Shown here one piece after another: positions 49,771 to 58,709 of a stretch of DNA of 64,000 nucleotides (within the stretch, counting starts at the first letter, position 1; each line of letters starts with the position of its first letter). The translations under genes were made by a program, and so were the position numbers. Origin of the DNA: an uncultured Oscillospiraceae bacterium (GTDB lineage: Bacteria > Bacillota > Clostridia > Oscillospirales > Oscillospiraceae); the NCBI GenBank assembly GCA_934636655.1, contig CAKUAS010000003.1, positions 94,206 to 158,205 on the forward strand, given 5' to 3'. The notes under the pieces are model-generated. The model was given only the letters and a program-made list of their open reading frames with translations. It was not told the origin of the DNA and ran no database searches.

Positions 49771-50946
49771 ATGATAAACGACATTATTCTTCTCAAGCAG
49801 GGCGAGATAGTCCTCAAGGGCTTAAACCGCCGCTCGTTCGAGCAGAAGCTCATGAGCAATATAAAGCGCCGACTCGCCGCTATCGGCAAATTCAAGGCCT
49901 ACTGCATGCAGTCGACTGTGTATATCGAGCCCGTGGATGAGATGAGCGATATGGATGCGGCTTTCGAAGCAATGACGAAGGTCTTCGGCCTTGCGTCCGT
50001 CAACCGCGCGGCGGGCTGCGAAAAGGATCCGAAAAAGATAGCCGAGCTTGCCATTGAGTACCTCAAGGACGATATGCTCTCGGCAAAGAGCTTCAAGGCC
50101 GAGGCAAAGCGCAGCGACAAGAGCTTTCCCATGACGAGCATTGAGCTTGCGCAGTTTGTCGGAGGCGAGCTTGCCGAGGCATACCCCGACTGCGAGGTCG
50201 ATGTGCACGCCCCGGAGCTCACGGTGCATATAGAGGTGCGCGATCTGGCCGCCTATGTCCACGCGGCTCCCACGCCCGGCGCGGGCGGTATGCCGGTCGG
50301 CGCAAACGGCACTGCGGTGACGCTCCTGTCCGGCGGTATCGACAGTCCCGTGTCGAGCTATATGATAGCAAAGCGCGGCGTGCATTTGATTCCCGTGCAT
50401 TTTTTCTCGTTCCCCTATACCTCGGAGCAGGCAAAGCAGAAGGTCATCGAGCTTGCGCAGCTTTTGACAGACTACTGCGGCAGAATGACCATCGAGGTCG
50501 TTCCGTTCACGCACATTCAGGAGGAGATACGCGCAAAGTGCGATGAGGATTACTTCACGCTCATCATGCGCCGCTTTATGATGCGCATCGCGCAAAGGAT
50601 CGCTTACGCAAACGGCGCGAAGGCAATAGTAACGGGCGAAAACCTCGGCCAGGTCGCAAGCCAAACCATGGAGGCCATGGCCTCCACGCAGGCTGTAACA
50701 GACCTGCCAGTCCTCCAGCCGCTCATCGGCATGGATAAGGAGGAGATAGTCCGCCTTGCGCGTAAGATAGGGACCTTTGAAACGTCTATTCTCCCGTATG
50801 AGGACTGCTGCACGGTCTTTACGCCCAAGCATCCCAAAACAAAACCCAAGCTGCGCGATGTCGAGCAGATAGAGTCCGCGCTCGATATCGACGCGCTTGT
50901 TGAAGAAGCATATGCCGGCATTGAAAGAATAAAGGTAGGCGACTGA
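49771..50946 (+). CDS. thiI: tRNA 4-thiouridine synthase ThiI
   Basis: Transfers sulfur to uridine 8 of tRNA (and can support thiamine thiazole synthesis). It has 391 residues. The N-terminal ferredoxin-like and THUMP domains (1-165) bind tRNA. The PP-loop ATPase domain carries LLSGGIDSPVSSYMI near residue 190. The short form lacks the C-terminal rhodanese domain of the E. coli protein, as is normal in Bacillota; a separate cysteine desulfurase is not in this window. Two bases separate it from cinA. Confidence 0.94.
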   Translation: MINDIILLKQGEIVLKGLNRRSFEQKLMSNIKRRLAAIGKFKAYCMQSTVYIEPVDEMSDMDAAFEAMTKVFGLASVNRAAGCEKDPKKIAELAIEYLKDDMLSAKSFKAEAKRSDKSFPMTSIELAQFVGGELAEAYPDCEVDVHAPELTVHIEVRDLAAYVHAAPTPGAGGMPVGANGTAVTLLSGGIDSPVSSYMIAKRGVHLIPVHFFSFPYTSEQAKQKVIELAQLLTDYCGRMTIEVVPFTHIQEEIRAKCDEDYFTLIMRRFMMRIAQRIAYANGAKAIVTGENLGQVASQTMEAMASTQAVTDLPVLQPLIGMDKEEIVRLARKIGTFETSILPYEDCCTVFTPKHPKTKPKLRDVEQIESALDIDALVEEAYAGIERIKVGD

Positions 50947-50948
50947 AA

Positions 50949-52223
50949 TTGAAAAAGGCATATATTGTCGAGATACTCTCCGTCGGAACGGAGATACTCC
51001 TCGGCCACACGACGAACACCGACGCAAGAGATATATCCCTCATGCTCTCGGAGCTCGGAATAAACGTTAAGTATCACACCGTTGTCGGCGATAACCCCCA
51101 GCGTCTTGCCGACTGCATTGAGATTGCTCGCAAGAGAGCGGACATCATCATATCCACCGGCGGCCTTGGCCCGACCTGCGACGATCTTACAAAGCAGATC
51201 CTTGCAAAGTCCTTCGGTCTCGAACTTGAGATGCACGAGGACGAGAAGGCCTGCCTGTACGATTATCTCACAAACCGCGGCTACAGTAAGGAAATGACCG
51301 AAAATAACCTCAAGCAGGCCATGCTGCCTGTCGGCTGCACGGTTTTCCACAACGATTGGGGCACTGCTCCCGGCTGCGCGTTTACAGCCGATGACGGCAC
51401 GATAGTCCTCATGCTGCCCGGCCCTCCGAAGGAGTGCAACGCGATGTTCCGCGCCTGCGCGATGCCGTATCTGCGCTCACTGTCCGACGAGCAGATCGTC
51501 TCGCACGCCATCCACGTTTTCGGCATGTCCGAAAGTGCGATGGACCAGATATTCCGCGACGAGATGAACGCAATGACGAACCCGACCATGGCGCCCTACG
51601 CCAAGGAGAGCGATTGCCTTCTTCAGGTCACGGCCAAGGCCGAGAGTGTCGAAAAGGCCGAGGAGATGATGAAGCCCGTCATCGAGCATGTTAAGGAAGT
51701 GCTCGGCGATATCATTTTCGGTATAGATATCGACACGGTCGAGGAAAGCGTCATGCAGCTTTTGAAGGAAAAGAAAATGACCTTCGCCGCGGCTGAGAGC
51801 TGCACCGGAGGAGAGCTTGCCAAGCGCTTTACCGATATCCCAGGTGCAAGCGAATTCTTCTTGGGCGGCGTGACGACCTACACGAATGGGGCAAAGACAA
51901 AGCTTCTCGGCATAGACCCCGCGCTCATCGAGGAAAAGACCGCTGTCAGCTACGAGGTGGCCAAGGAAATGGCAGAGCGCGTGCGTGCGCTTCTCGGAGC
52001 CGATATGGGCGTCGGCGTGACGGGACTCGCAGGTCCCGACGGCGACGGAGTCCACGAGGTCGGAACCGTTTTCGTTTCCCTCGCAACGAAGGACGGCACC
52101 TTTGTGCGCGAGCTGCATGTCGGCGACCGCCGTACCCGCAGCTATGTCCGCCGCGTTTCCGGAAATTATGTTTTCGACATGATGCGCCGCTATCTGCAAG
52201 GCCTTGAGGTCATAAAGGAATAA
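50949..52223 (+). CDS. cinA: CinA family protein (competence/damage-inducible, nicotinamide-nucleotide amidase)
   Basis: 424 residues with both CinA domains. The N-terminal MoCF-like domain has EILSVGTEILLGHTTNTDAR and STGGLGPTCDDLT. The C-terminal deamidase domain has AAAESCTGGELAKRFTDIPG and GVTGLAGPDG. Characterised CinA proteins hydrolyse nicotinamide mononucleotide or ADP-ribose. The start is TTG at 50949, with an imperfect SD from the thiI end. Confidence 0.93.
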   Translation: MKKAYIVEILSVGTEILLGHTTNTDARDISLMLSELGINVKYHTVVGDNPQRLADCIEIARKRADIIISTGGLGPTCDDLTKQILAKSFGLELEMHEDEKACLYDYLTNRGYSKEMTENNLKQAMLPVGCTVFHNDWGTAPGCAFTADDGTIVLMLPGPPKECNAMFRACAMPYLRSLSDEQIVSHAIHVFGMSESAMDQIFRDEMNAMTNPTMAPYAKESDCLLQVTAKAESVEKAEEMMKPVIEHVKEVLGDIIFGIDIDTVEESVMQLLKEKKMTFAAAESCTGGELAKRFTDIPGASEFFLGGVTTYTNGAKTKLLGIDPALIEEKTAVSYEVAKEMAERVRALLGADMGVGVTGLAGPDGDGVHEVGTVFVSLATKDGTFVRELHVGDRRTRSYVRRVSGNYVFDMMRRYLQGLEVIKE

Positions 52224-52234
52224 AATACAGCAAA

Positions 52235-52265
52235 ACCGCCATCTAAACGGATGGCGGTATTTCAT
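52235..52265. terminator. Terminator after cinA
   Basis: ACCGCCATC, loop, GATGGCGGT, then ATTTCATTTTTT. It overlaps the 3' end of the convergent transporter gene. Confidence 0.75.
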
Positions 52266-53128
52266 TTTTTAAGCTTCAGCTCACCCAAGCACGCTCCGCC
52301 GAGTATGAGCGCCGCGCCGAGAAGCTGCACGACGCCGAGTTTTTCGCCGAGGAACAGAGCAGAAACGATAAGCGCCGTCAGGGGATCGACGTAGCTTATA
52401 AGCGATGAGGTCTGCGCAGGGAGCTTTTGAAGTGCGGAAAAATACATATAATACGCAAGGCCTGTGTTCACAAAGCCTATGATGAGAACGTAGAGAATAT
52501 CATCCGCGCCCGGTATGACGGGCAGCTTTATGCCGTTTATGAGCAGGTAAAATATCATCACGATGAAGGATATGAACAGCTCATACATTGAGCAGTTAAG
52601 GCCCGACATGTGCGTCACGCGCTTTGTAACGATGATAATGAGCGCGTACAGTGCCGCGGCACCCGCTCCGAGCAGCAGCCCCGTCTGCATGTCCGAGCCC
52701 TGCGTCACGTTCCCGGATATACACAGCATACCGGCAGCGACGGCTATTACGGCGATCATCTTGTTTGCCGTCAGCTTTTCCTTGAAAATTATCGGGCTTA
52801 GGATGAGCGCGATCATCGGCCCGCAGTAGTATACAAGCGTTGCGATGCTCACTCCGGCGTACCTGTATGCGCCGAACAGCAGCACCCAGTTTAAGCCCAG
52901 CGCCGCGCCGCCTATCGTGGCGGGAACGATGTCCCGTTTAAGGTCGGAAAACAAAAAGCTGCGCCGCACAGCGACGACGGCGAGAAGAAAAACAAAGCCG
53001 AGGAAGGTGCGCATTAAAACTATCTCGGCGCTCGAGAGAGATATATTCGCGACCAGCAGGCCGTTTGTGCCGAATATCACCATCGCGGCGATGAAAAATA
53101 TGAGATTTTTCGAGTGATCCATACGCAT
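52262..53128 (-). CDS. EamA/DMT-superfamily transporter
   Basis: 288 residues with ten predicted membrane segments arranged as two EamA repeats. Each repeat ends in a conserved pattern; the second has SSLISYVDPLTALIVSALFLGEKL, the hallmark of the family, and the first YCGPMIALILSPIIFKEKL. These carriers export amino acids or metabolites; the substrate is unknown. Monocistronic from its own minus-strand promoter. Confidence 0.87.
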   Translation of the reverse strand: MRMDHSKNLIFFIAAMVIFGTNGLLVANISLSSAEIVLMRTFLGFVFLLAVVAVRRSFLFSDLKRDIVPATIGGAALGLNWVLLFGAYRYAGVSIATLVYYCGPMIALILSPIIFKEKLTANKMIAVIAVAAGMLCISGNVTQGSDMQTGLLLGAGAAALYALIIIVTKRVTHMSGLNCSMYELFISFIVMIFYLLINGIKLPVIPGADDILYVLIIGFVNTGLAYYMYFSALQKLPAQTSSLISYVDPLTALIVSALFLGEKLGVVQLLGAALILGGACLGELKLKK

Positions 53129-53151
53129 TTCCCCTAAACAAATGATTTTTC

Positions 53152-53180
53152 AGTATATCACCCGAATAATGACTTGTAAA
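53152..53180 (-). promoter_or_regulatory. Sigma-A promoter for the EamA transporter
   Basis: On the minus strand TTTACA, 17 bases, TATACT. It lies between the gene and palindromic element 3, so the element is outside the transporter transcript. Confidence 0.65.
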
Positions 53181-53186
53181 CAAAAA

Positions 53187-53489
53187 ATGCCGCCTAAGGG
53201 CGGTGCAACATAGGGAAAAGCCGCCCTGTAAAAAGTCTTTTGCCCCGTGGCGGCGTTAAAAATGCTCGAAATATATCGCCATTATTCCTGCGCTTTTTGC
53301 CTTGCCACAGAACAAAATCCAATTTTACAGGGTGCATCGCAGTTTTGAGCGTGATATTTTTCGTTCAGGCAAAATAACAAAATCTCGGCAATACTTTGTG
53401 TATTACCGAGATTTTTTATGAAGTATGGGCGGAAAATAGCCGCTCAAAACCGACTTATCCCTATGCTGCACCGCCCAAAGGGGCGGCAT
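53187..53489. repeat. Nested palindromic element 3 (family of four)
   Basis: A 303-base element. Its ends, ATGCCGCCTAAGGGCGGTGC-type (53187-53216) and the complement at 53454-53489, pair over about 30 bases with small bulges. An inner pair, CCCTGTAAAA..TTTTACAGGG (about 53224 and 53325), encloses the core 53261-53320 (TTATTCCTGCGCTTTTTGCC then TTGCC) shared with elements 1 and 2. A further AATCTCGG..CCGAGATT hairpin with T-runs on both strands (53380-53417) can terminate the Na/Pi transporter transcript, which ends ten bases away. Confidence 0.78.
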
Positions 53490-53498
53490 AAGTGTTAT

Positions 53499-55259
53499 TT
53501 ACAGCGCGAATTTTTTGCTGTATTCCGCGTAATACTCATCAAAGCAGTGTGAGCGTACCTCAATGAGGCTGTTTATATATTCGTGCGTATCAAAGCTGTC
53601 GGACTCAAGCTCTATGAGCGCAACGGCGATGTTTGAGCAGTGGTCGGATATACGCTCGAGGTTAGTGAGCAGGTCGTTGAACACAAAGCCGTGGTTGAGG
53701 GTGCATATGCCCTTCTGCAGACGGTCGATGTGGTGCAGCTTCATCTCGTCGCAGAGATTATCTATAAGCTCCTCGAGAGGTTCAACGCGATAGGCATTTT
53801 CAAGATCGTTATCGCAGAACGCATCTATCGCGGTGTTCATGACCTCGGTGACGGCGGAGATGAGAACATTCATTTCTCTTGCGCCGTCGGCAGAGAAAAC
53901 TATACCCTTTTCGTGCAGCTCCTGCGCGCACTCGGCGACGTTGAGCGCGTGGTCGGATATACGCTCAAAGTCGTTGATCGTGTGCAGGTATTTGCCGACG
54001 GCCTCGTTCTGCTCGGGGTTTAGTTCGCGGCTCGTGATGTGGATAAGATATGTTCCGAGCTTATCTTCGTATTTGTCAACGATATCTTCGGTCTCAGTGA
54101 CGTGCTGGAAGCCCTCGTCGGAGTAGTTGCCTATAAGCGCAAAGGCATCGAACAGGTTCTCGCGCGCCTTTTTGGCCATGGAGTTTACGGTCAGGCGGCT
54201 CTGCTCGACGGCGAGCGCGGGGTGGTCGAGGAAGCGCTCCTCGAGTCTGTCAAAGTCCTCGAGAACGGCGGCATCCTCGGGCTTGTCCTTAACAATAGTC
54301 TTGCATATCTTCTCAAGCACAGGGATAAACGGTGCGAGCATCAGGACGATCACAAAACGGAAAACCGTGTTCATAAGAGCGAGGCTTACCGTCGTCATCG
54401 TCATCGACATGAACGAGAAATCAAAGATAGCGTTTAAAGTGTAGAAAATTATACTGAACAGGATAACGCCGAGGGTGTCTACCATCAGGTAGGAAAGTGC
54501 GGTGCGCTTGCCGTCGGCGCTTGCGCCGAGGGCAGACAGCAGAACGGGAACGGCGGCGCCGATGGCGATGCCCATTATGATCGGCAGCGCGATGTCAAAG
54601 CGGATAGCTCCCGTTATGGCCAGCGCCTGAAGAATACCGACGGCGGCCGAGGCACTCTGGATAACGCTTGTGAATACGATGCCGAGCGCGATGCCGAGAA
54701 GCGGATTCGAGAAGGTAGTGAGCATGTCGATAAATGTCTCGCTCGAGCGAAGATCGTAGACAGAACTGCTCATAGCCTTCATGCCGAACATCAGAACCGC
54801 AAAGCCGAGCATGATCTCGCCCACGTGCCTTTTCGACGGCGCGGAGCAGAACATGCGCAGGATTATACCGATAACGGCGATCACGGCCGTAAGCGTGTCT
54901 GTGGATAAAAGCTCAAGCCAGCCGGAGGAGCCGCCCCCTATGTCTGACAGGCAGATTATCCAGCCGGTAACGCTCGTGCCGATTATTGCGCCCATGACGA
55001 CGCCGATGGCCTGACGCACCTTCATCATGCCGGAGTTTACAAAGCCGACGACCATTACGGACGTTGCCGACGACGACTGGATAACGGCCGTAACGCCGGT
55101 GCCGAGCAGAATACCTTTTAAAGGTGTGCTCGAAAGGCGGAACAGAATAAGCTCGAGCTTGTTGCCCGCGACCTTTTTCAGGCTGTCGCCCATAAGGGCC
55201 ATGCCGAAAAGAAACAGTGCAACGCCGCCTAAAAGCTCAAGCACATTTGAAATCCCCAA
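53499..55259 (-). CDS. Na/Pi-cotransporter II-related protein with PhoU-like C-terminal domain
   Basis: 586 residues. The N-terminal 320 hold two inverted Na/Pi cotransporter repeats with the paired QSSSATSVMVVGFVNSG and QSASAAVGILQALAITG signatures (QSS motifs that bind substrate). The C-terminal 230 residues are a cytosolic PhoU-like helical domain (DRLEERFLDHPALAVEQSRL; ERISDHALNVAECAQE; ERISDHCSNIAVALIE). Expected role: sodium-driven phosphate uptake or export with built-in regulation. No pst/pho genes are nearby. Confidence 0.92.
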   Translation of the reverse strand: MGISNVLELLGGVALFLFGMALMGDSLKKVAGNKLELILFRLSSTPLKGILLGTGVTAVIQSSSATSVMVVGFVNSGMMKVRQAIGVVMGAIIGTSVTGWIICLSDIGGGSSGWLELLSTDTLTAVIAVIGIILRMFCSAPSKRHVGEIMLGFAVLMFGMKAMSSSVYDLRSSETFIDMLTTFSNPLLGIALGIVFTSVIQSASAAVGILQALAITGAIRFDIALPIIMGIAIGAAVPVLLSALGASADGKRTALSYLMVDTLGVILFSIIFYTLNAIFDFSFMSMTMTTVSLALMNTVFRFVIVLMLAPFIPVLEKICKTIVKDKPEDAAVLEDFDRLEERFLDHPALAVEQSRLTVNSMAKKARENLFDAFALIGNYSDEGFQHVTETEDIVDKYEDKLGTYLIHITSRELNPEQNEAVGKYLHTINDFERISDHALNVAECAQELHEKGIVFSADGAREMNVLISAVTEVMNTAIDAFCDNDLENAYRVEPLEELIDNLCDEMKLHHIDRLQKGICTLNHGFVFNDLLTNLERISDHCSNIAVALIELESDSFDTHEYINSLIEVRSHCFDEYYAEYSKKFAL

Positions 55260-55447
55260 ATCAATGCTCTCCTGTAATCGATATTATCGCAATATAACTA
55301 TAACTTATAAGCGAGCTAAAATCCAGTTATTTTTACGATTTGCGTCAATTGTCCAAATAGCATAAAGCGCGTATGAGCGAATTTTGTGCTATATGCTTGC
55401 AAATTCGGGGCAGTGTGTTATTATTGTAGTTGACGGGAGGTAGAACT

Positions 55448-55837
55448 ATGGCGATTTCAATTAAAACCGGCGCGAAGGCCGTCGCAAAATATACGGGTGT
55501 GCTGCTTGATTTTCTCGACAGCACGAGCGTTAAGCTCAGACCGCTTGCGAATATTCCGTTTATCGGCAGCACTATCGGCGATGTTCAGGATCTAATATCC
55601 ATGCTGCATGATTATTACCACGGCGAATATAAAAAAGTTCCGGCCGTTGTCATGCTCGGAACGGCGGTGATCGTCGCGTATCTCGTGAGCCCTTTGGACC
55701 TTATCCCTGATAATGTGCCGATCCTCGGCTTTATAGACGATGCGCTTATAATAAACCTTGTCATCCAGCTTTGCATCGACAAGGAGCTCGACCGCTACCG
55801 CGCATGGCGCGCCGGTCTGGAAACACAGGAAGTATGA
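55448..55837 (+). CDS. YkvA/DUF1232 family membrane protein
   Basis: A 129-residue protein with the DUF1232 signature YLVSPLDLIPDNVPILGFID in its second half, and a hydrophobic hairpin around residues 65-115. The ATG at 55448 has GGGAGGT upstream, which decides the start over an earlier GTG-type reading. Function unknown; the family is widespread in membranes of bacteria. Monocistronic, divergent from the Na/Pi transporter. Confidence 0.85.
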   Translation: MAISIKTGAKAVAKYTGVLLDFLDSTSVKLRPLANIPFIGSTIGDVQDLISMLHDYYHGEYKKVPAVVMLGTAVIVAYLVSPLDLIPDNVPILGFIDDALIINLVIQLCIDKELDRYRAWRAGLETQEV

Positions 55838-55840
55838 TTT

Positions 55841-55868
55841 AAACGCCCGAAAATTCTTCGGGCGTTTT
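55841..55868. terminator. Terminator after the DUF1232 gene
   Basis: AAACGCCCGAA, AATTC, TTCGGGCGTTTT, three bases after the stop codon. Confidence 0.85.
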
Positions 55869-55936
55869 CAATATTCGCAAGTCATATCAGGAAAAGACGG
55901 CATCGGGAGAGTATAATAGCTTTCGAGGTGAATAGA

Positions 55937-56902
55937 ATGAACGAATGGCTAAAACAGATACAGCTTATTACCGATGAAATAGACGAGCGCATTGCCGCCC
56001 ATGACGATGAAGCGCTTACGCTCGGTGCGCTTGCGTCAAGGCTCGGCTACTCGGAGTTTTACATGACGCGCAAGTTTCGCGAGATAACAGGCATGTCGCT
56101 TCGCGAATATATGAGCGCGCGGCGTCTTGCCTTTGCGCTCAAGCAGGTGCGCGACGGAGACCGCAGCCTTACGGATATTGCGCTCGACCACGGCTTTTCC
56201 TCGCTTGAGGCTTTCTCGCGGGCGTTTAAGAATGCTTACGGAGTTTCTCCCGGAGAATACAGAAAAGCACCGAGGCCGGTCGTCCTGCGAACGAAGGTAA
56301 ACCCCTTTGACCGTTATCTGTTCGGCCTTGACGATATAGGAATGGTATCTTCCGAGGGCGGCATAAACGAGTATTTCGTCACCGTTCCGGCGCACAAATT
56401 CCTGCATATCGAAAACCGCGAGAGCAACGGCTATTGGGATTTCTGGCAGAAGCAGAGCGTTATTCCCGGCCAGGACTGCGATACGATATGCGGCCTTTTA
56501 GACAGCATAAAAGGTAAGCTTGACGATGATGGCTCAGAGCTTTCCGGTCAGATCATGGCGTACATGAATGACCCCACCGGAAGGCTCTGCGACTGGGGTT
56601 TCCTGCGGACGGAGTGTTACGGCGCGCGTTTGCCCGAGGATTACGCAGACCCCGTGCCGGAGCAGATGATACTCAGCGATATCCCGGAAGGGGAGTACCT
56701 TGTGTTCGAGCACGGACCGTTTGATTACGAAACGCAGTGCCGCGCCGTCGAGGAGAAGATGGAAAAAGCCATGGCGGCATTTGATTATGCCAAAAGTGGC
56801 TGCCGCCTTGACTCTGCGCCCGGCAGGATGATGTACATGTTCTATGATCCGAAGAAAGGCTTTAAATACATACGGCCGATAGTTAAAGAGCCAAAGACCT
56901 GA
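55937..56902 (+). CDS. AraC-family regulator with C-terminal GyrI-like effector domain
   Basis: A 321-residue transcription factor built like Rob. The N-terminal AraC double HTH comprises LTLGALASRLGYSEFYMTRKF and SLTDIALDHGFSSLEAFSRAF, followed by YGVSPGEYRK. A C-terminal domain from about residue 140 has GyrI/SOUL-like features (EGEYLVFEHGPF) that often bind small hydrophobic or cationic molecules. The start at ATG 55937 follows GAGGTG. No target operon is obvious next to it, and the gene has its own terminator. Confidence 0.85.
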   Translation: MNEWLKQIQLITDEIDERIAAHDDEALTLGALASRLGYSEFYMTRKFREITGMSLREYMSARRLAFALKQVRDGDRSLTDIALDHGFSSLEAFSRAFKNAYGVSPGEYRKAPRPVVLRTKVNPFDRYLFGLDDIGMVSSEGGINEYFVTVPAHKFLHIENRESNGYWDFWQKQSVIPGQDCDTICGLLDSIKGKLDDDGSELSGQIMAYMNDPTGRLCDWGFLRTECYGARLPEDYADPVPEQMILSDIPEGEYLVFEHGPFDYETQCRAVEEKMEKAMAAFDYAKSGCRLDSAPGRMMYMFYDPKKGFKYIRPIVKEPKT

Positions 56903-56953
56903 GCTTTCAAATTTTCTGCATATACCTGCAAGGATTATAATATTAAAGTGAAT

Positions 56954-56994
56954 AAAAAGCAGTCACAGGATCCGAGGTCTGTGACTGCTTTTTT
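56954..56994. terminator. Bidirectional terminator
   Basis: AAAAAGCAGTCACAG, ten-base loop, CTGTGACTGCTTTTTT, between convergent genes. Confidence 0.9.
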
Positions 56995-57001
56995 GCGCTG
57001 A

Positions 57002-57352
57002 TCATTTGTAGATGACAAGTGCCATGAGAACCAGCGGCTCAGTGCCGCGGTTTGCCATCGAGTGCCCCTCGCCATCGGGGCAGAAGGCCGTGTCGCCCGC
57101 GCGCAGGGTGACGATATTGCCGTTGTCGCTGTATTCGCCCTCGCCGGCGAGCACACAGTAGAACTCGCCGTCGCCCTTATGTACATGCCAGCCGAGTTCG
57201 CTGCCAGGATCGAGAGTCACGACCGAGAATACTCTGCCCTTGTCGTAAAGCTCCGCCGGAGTTTGGATAATGCGCTTAAAGTGCACGCTGCCGGTGCCGC
57301 CGAATACGTTTTCGCTCGTTTCGCGCTTGTGTTCGTTATTTCTTATGATCAT
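57002..57352 (-). CDS. Cupin-domain protein
   Basis: A 116-residue single-domain cupin. Metal-binding motif 1 reads GWHVHKGDGEFYCVLAGEG (two histidines and a glutamate) and motif 2 reads GDTAFCPDGEGHSMANRG (histidine). Function unknown: sugar isomerase-like or small-molecule sensing are typical for stand-alone cupins. It overlaps the stop of the zinc peptidase gene by one base and is co-transcribed with it. Confidence 0.85.
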   Translation of the reverse strand: MIIRNNEHKRETSENVFGGTGSVHFKRIIQTPAELYDKGRVFSVVTLDPGSELGWHVHKGDGEFYCVLAGEGEYSDNGNIVTLRAGDTAFCPDGEGHSMANRGTEPLVLMALVIYK

Positions 57353-58053
57353 CAGTCGCTTCTCCTCCCGCCGACAATTATTAAAAATCTCATGAGCTGA
57401 GCAAGCGATACGGCCAGCGCCGCAACATAGGTCATTGCCGCTGCCGAGAGCACCTGCTTTGCCTGCTTGAACTCCTCACCCTGCAAAAGATTTGTCTCTT
57501 CAATGGTCTTGAGCGCCCTTGACGAAGCGTTGAATTCCGTCGGCAGCGTTACGAGCTGGAATATGGTCACAAGTCCGTAGAGCGCACAGCCGATGTATGC
57601 TATCGTTACGAATACCTCGCCGAAGGACGAGAGAATGAGGCCGAGGATTATGAGTGGTACGCTGAGCTTCGCGCCGATGTTCGTTATCGGAACTATTGCC
57701 GTGCGTATCTTAACGGGTGCATAGTTCGTCGCATGCTGTATCGCGTGTCCTACCTCGTGGCAGGCGACGCCTATGGCGACGGTCGAGGTGCTGCCGTAAA
57801 CGTCGTCCGACAGGCGCACGACATTTGCCGACGGATCGTAGTGATCGGTAAGCGAGCCTGATATGTGCTCAATAGGCACATTTGTAAGCCCGTTTCGATC
57901 AAGCACCCAGCGCGCCGCCTGCGCACCGGTAAGGCCGCGCGAGTTGCGCGTGTTTTTGTATCTTTTAAATGTTGAGTTCACCCTTGAACTTGCCCACATC
58001 GCAAACAGCATCGCGGGCAGCACAAGAACGATATACGTCCAGTCAATGTACAT
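57352..58053 (-). CDS. Membrane zinc metallopeptidase, YugP family
   Basis: 233 residues with membrane segments at about 6-22 and three more in the C-terminal half, and a zinc HEVGH motif at residues 99-103 (GVACHEVGHAIQHA). The segment NVVRLSDDVYGSTSTVAIG before it is the family hallmark (COG2738). Substrate unknown. Between the LUD protein and the cupin on the same strand with very short gaps. Confidence 0.88.
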   Translation of the reverse strand: MYIDWTYIVLVLPAMLFAMWASSRVNSTFKRYKNTRNSRGLTGAQAARWVLDRNGLTNVPIEHISGSLTDHYDPSANVVRLSDDVYGSTSTVAIGVACHEVGHAIQHATNYAPVKIRTAIVPITNIGAKLSVPLIILGLILSSFGEVFVTIAYIGCALYGLVTIFQLVTLPTEFNASSRALKTIEETNLLQGEEFKQAKQVLSAAAMTYVAALAVSLAQLMRFLIIVGGRRSD

Positions 58054-58056
58054 GCA

Positions 58057-58653
58057 TTACATCCCCAGTTCTTCGTCAATGAGTACGATCTCGACCTTGT
58101 CCATGTCCATCATCGGCCCCCACAGGACGAGCATCGCGTTGCAAACGCGCTCCGGTGAGCGGCAGTCGTGGCACTTGTCGTCTGTCTTGCAGGGCGTCTT
58201 TGCCGGAAAGCGCTTGCAGTTCTGAACCGCCGCGGTGTTGCGCGCGCGGAAAACAGCCGACTCAAAGTCGGGGCAGATTTTGTTCGTTCCGGCGATGATA
58301 TAAACCGTCTTGCGGCCGTAGACCTGACCGGCGAGGCGGTTGCCGCGGCCGTCGATGTTTATGATCTCGCCCGTCTCGGCGATGGCGTTTGCGCTAGAGA
58401 TAAACACCTTTGCCGCGTTTTCCTTATCCAGCGTCTCAATCCCCGGTTCACGCCAATGCCAGAACACCTCGTTGCCGTTTTCAACAAGCTTATCGTACAG
58501 GCCGAGCTGATCGACGGTTTTCGAGCCGCCGATGCCGACGCTCGTATTCTTTATCTCGCCGAGCAGATATGTGCATGCTTCTTCGCCGCTTGAAAAATGC
58601 TGCACCGAAAAGTGCCGCGCTTTGAGATTTTTTATGGTCTTTTCAATGTCCAT
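58057..58653 (-). CDS. LUD-domain (LutC/YkgG-like) protein with cysteine-rich tail
   Basis: 198 residues matching the LUD domain, which is used in lactate-utilisation complexes and many orphan proteins. Visible marks are VGIGGSKTVDQLGL, FWHWREPGIETLD and FISSANAIAETGEIINIDGRGNR. The C-terminus carries CKRFPAKTPCKTDDKCHDC and one more cysteine, likely to bind a metal or cluster. No lutA/lutB are present, so a role in lactate oxidation is not supported here. Confidence 0.85.
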   Translation of the reverse strand: MDIEKTIKNLKARHFSVQHFSSGEEACTYLLGEIKNTSVGIGGSKTVDQLGLYDKLVENGNEVFWHWREPGIETLDKENAAKVFISSANAIAETGEIINIDGRGNRLAGQVYGRKTVYIIAGTNKICPDFESAVFRARNTAAVQNCKRFPAKTPCKTDDKCHDCRSPERVCNAMLVLWGPMMDMDKVEIVLIDEELGM

Positions 58654-58709
58654 ATGTAGCCTCCGTCAAAAAATATCTTCTGACGGATATTATATATTAT
58701 GCTTATTTA

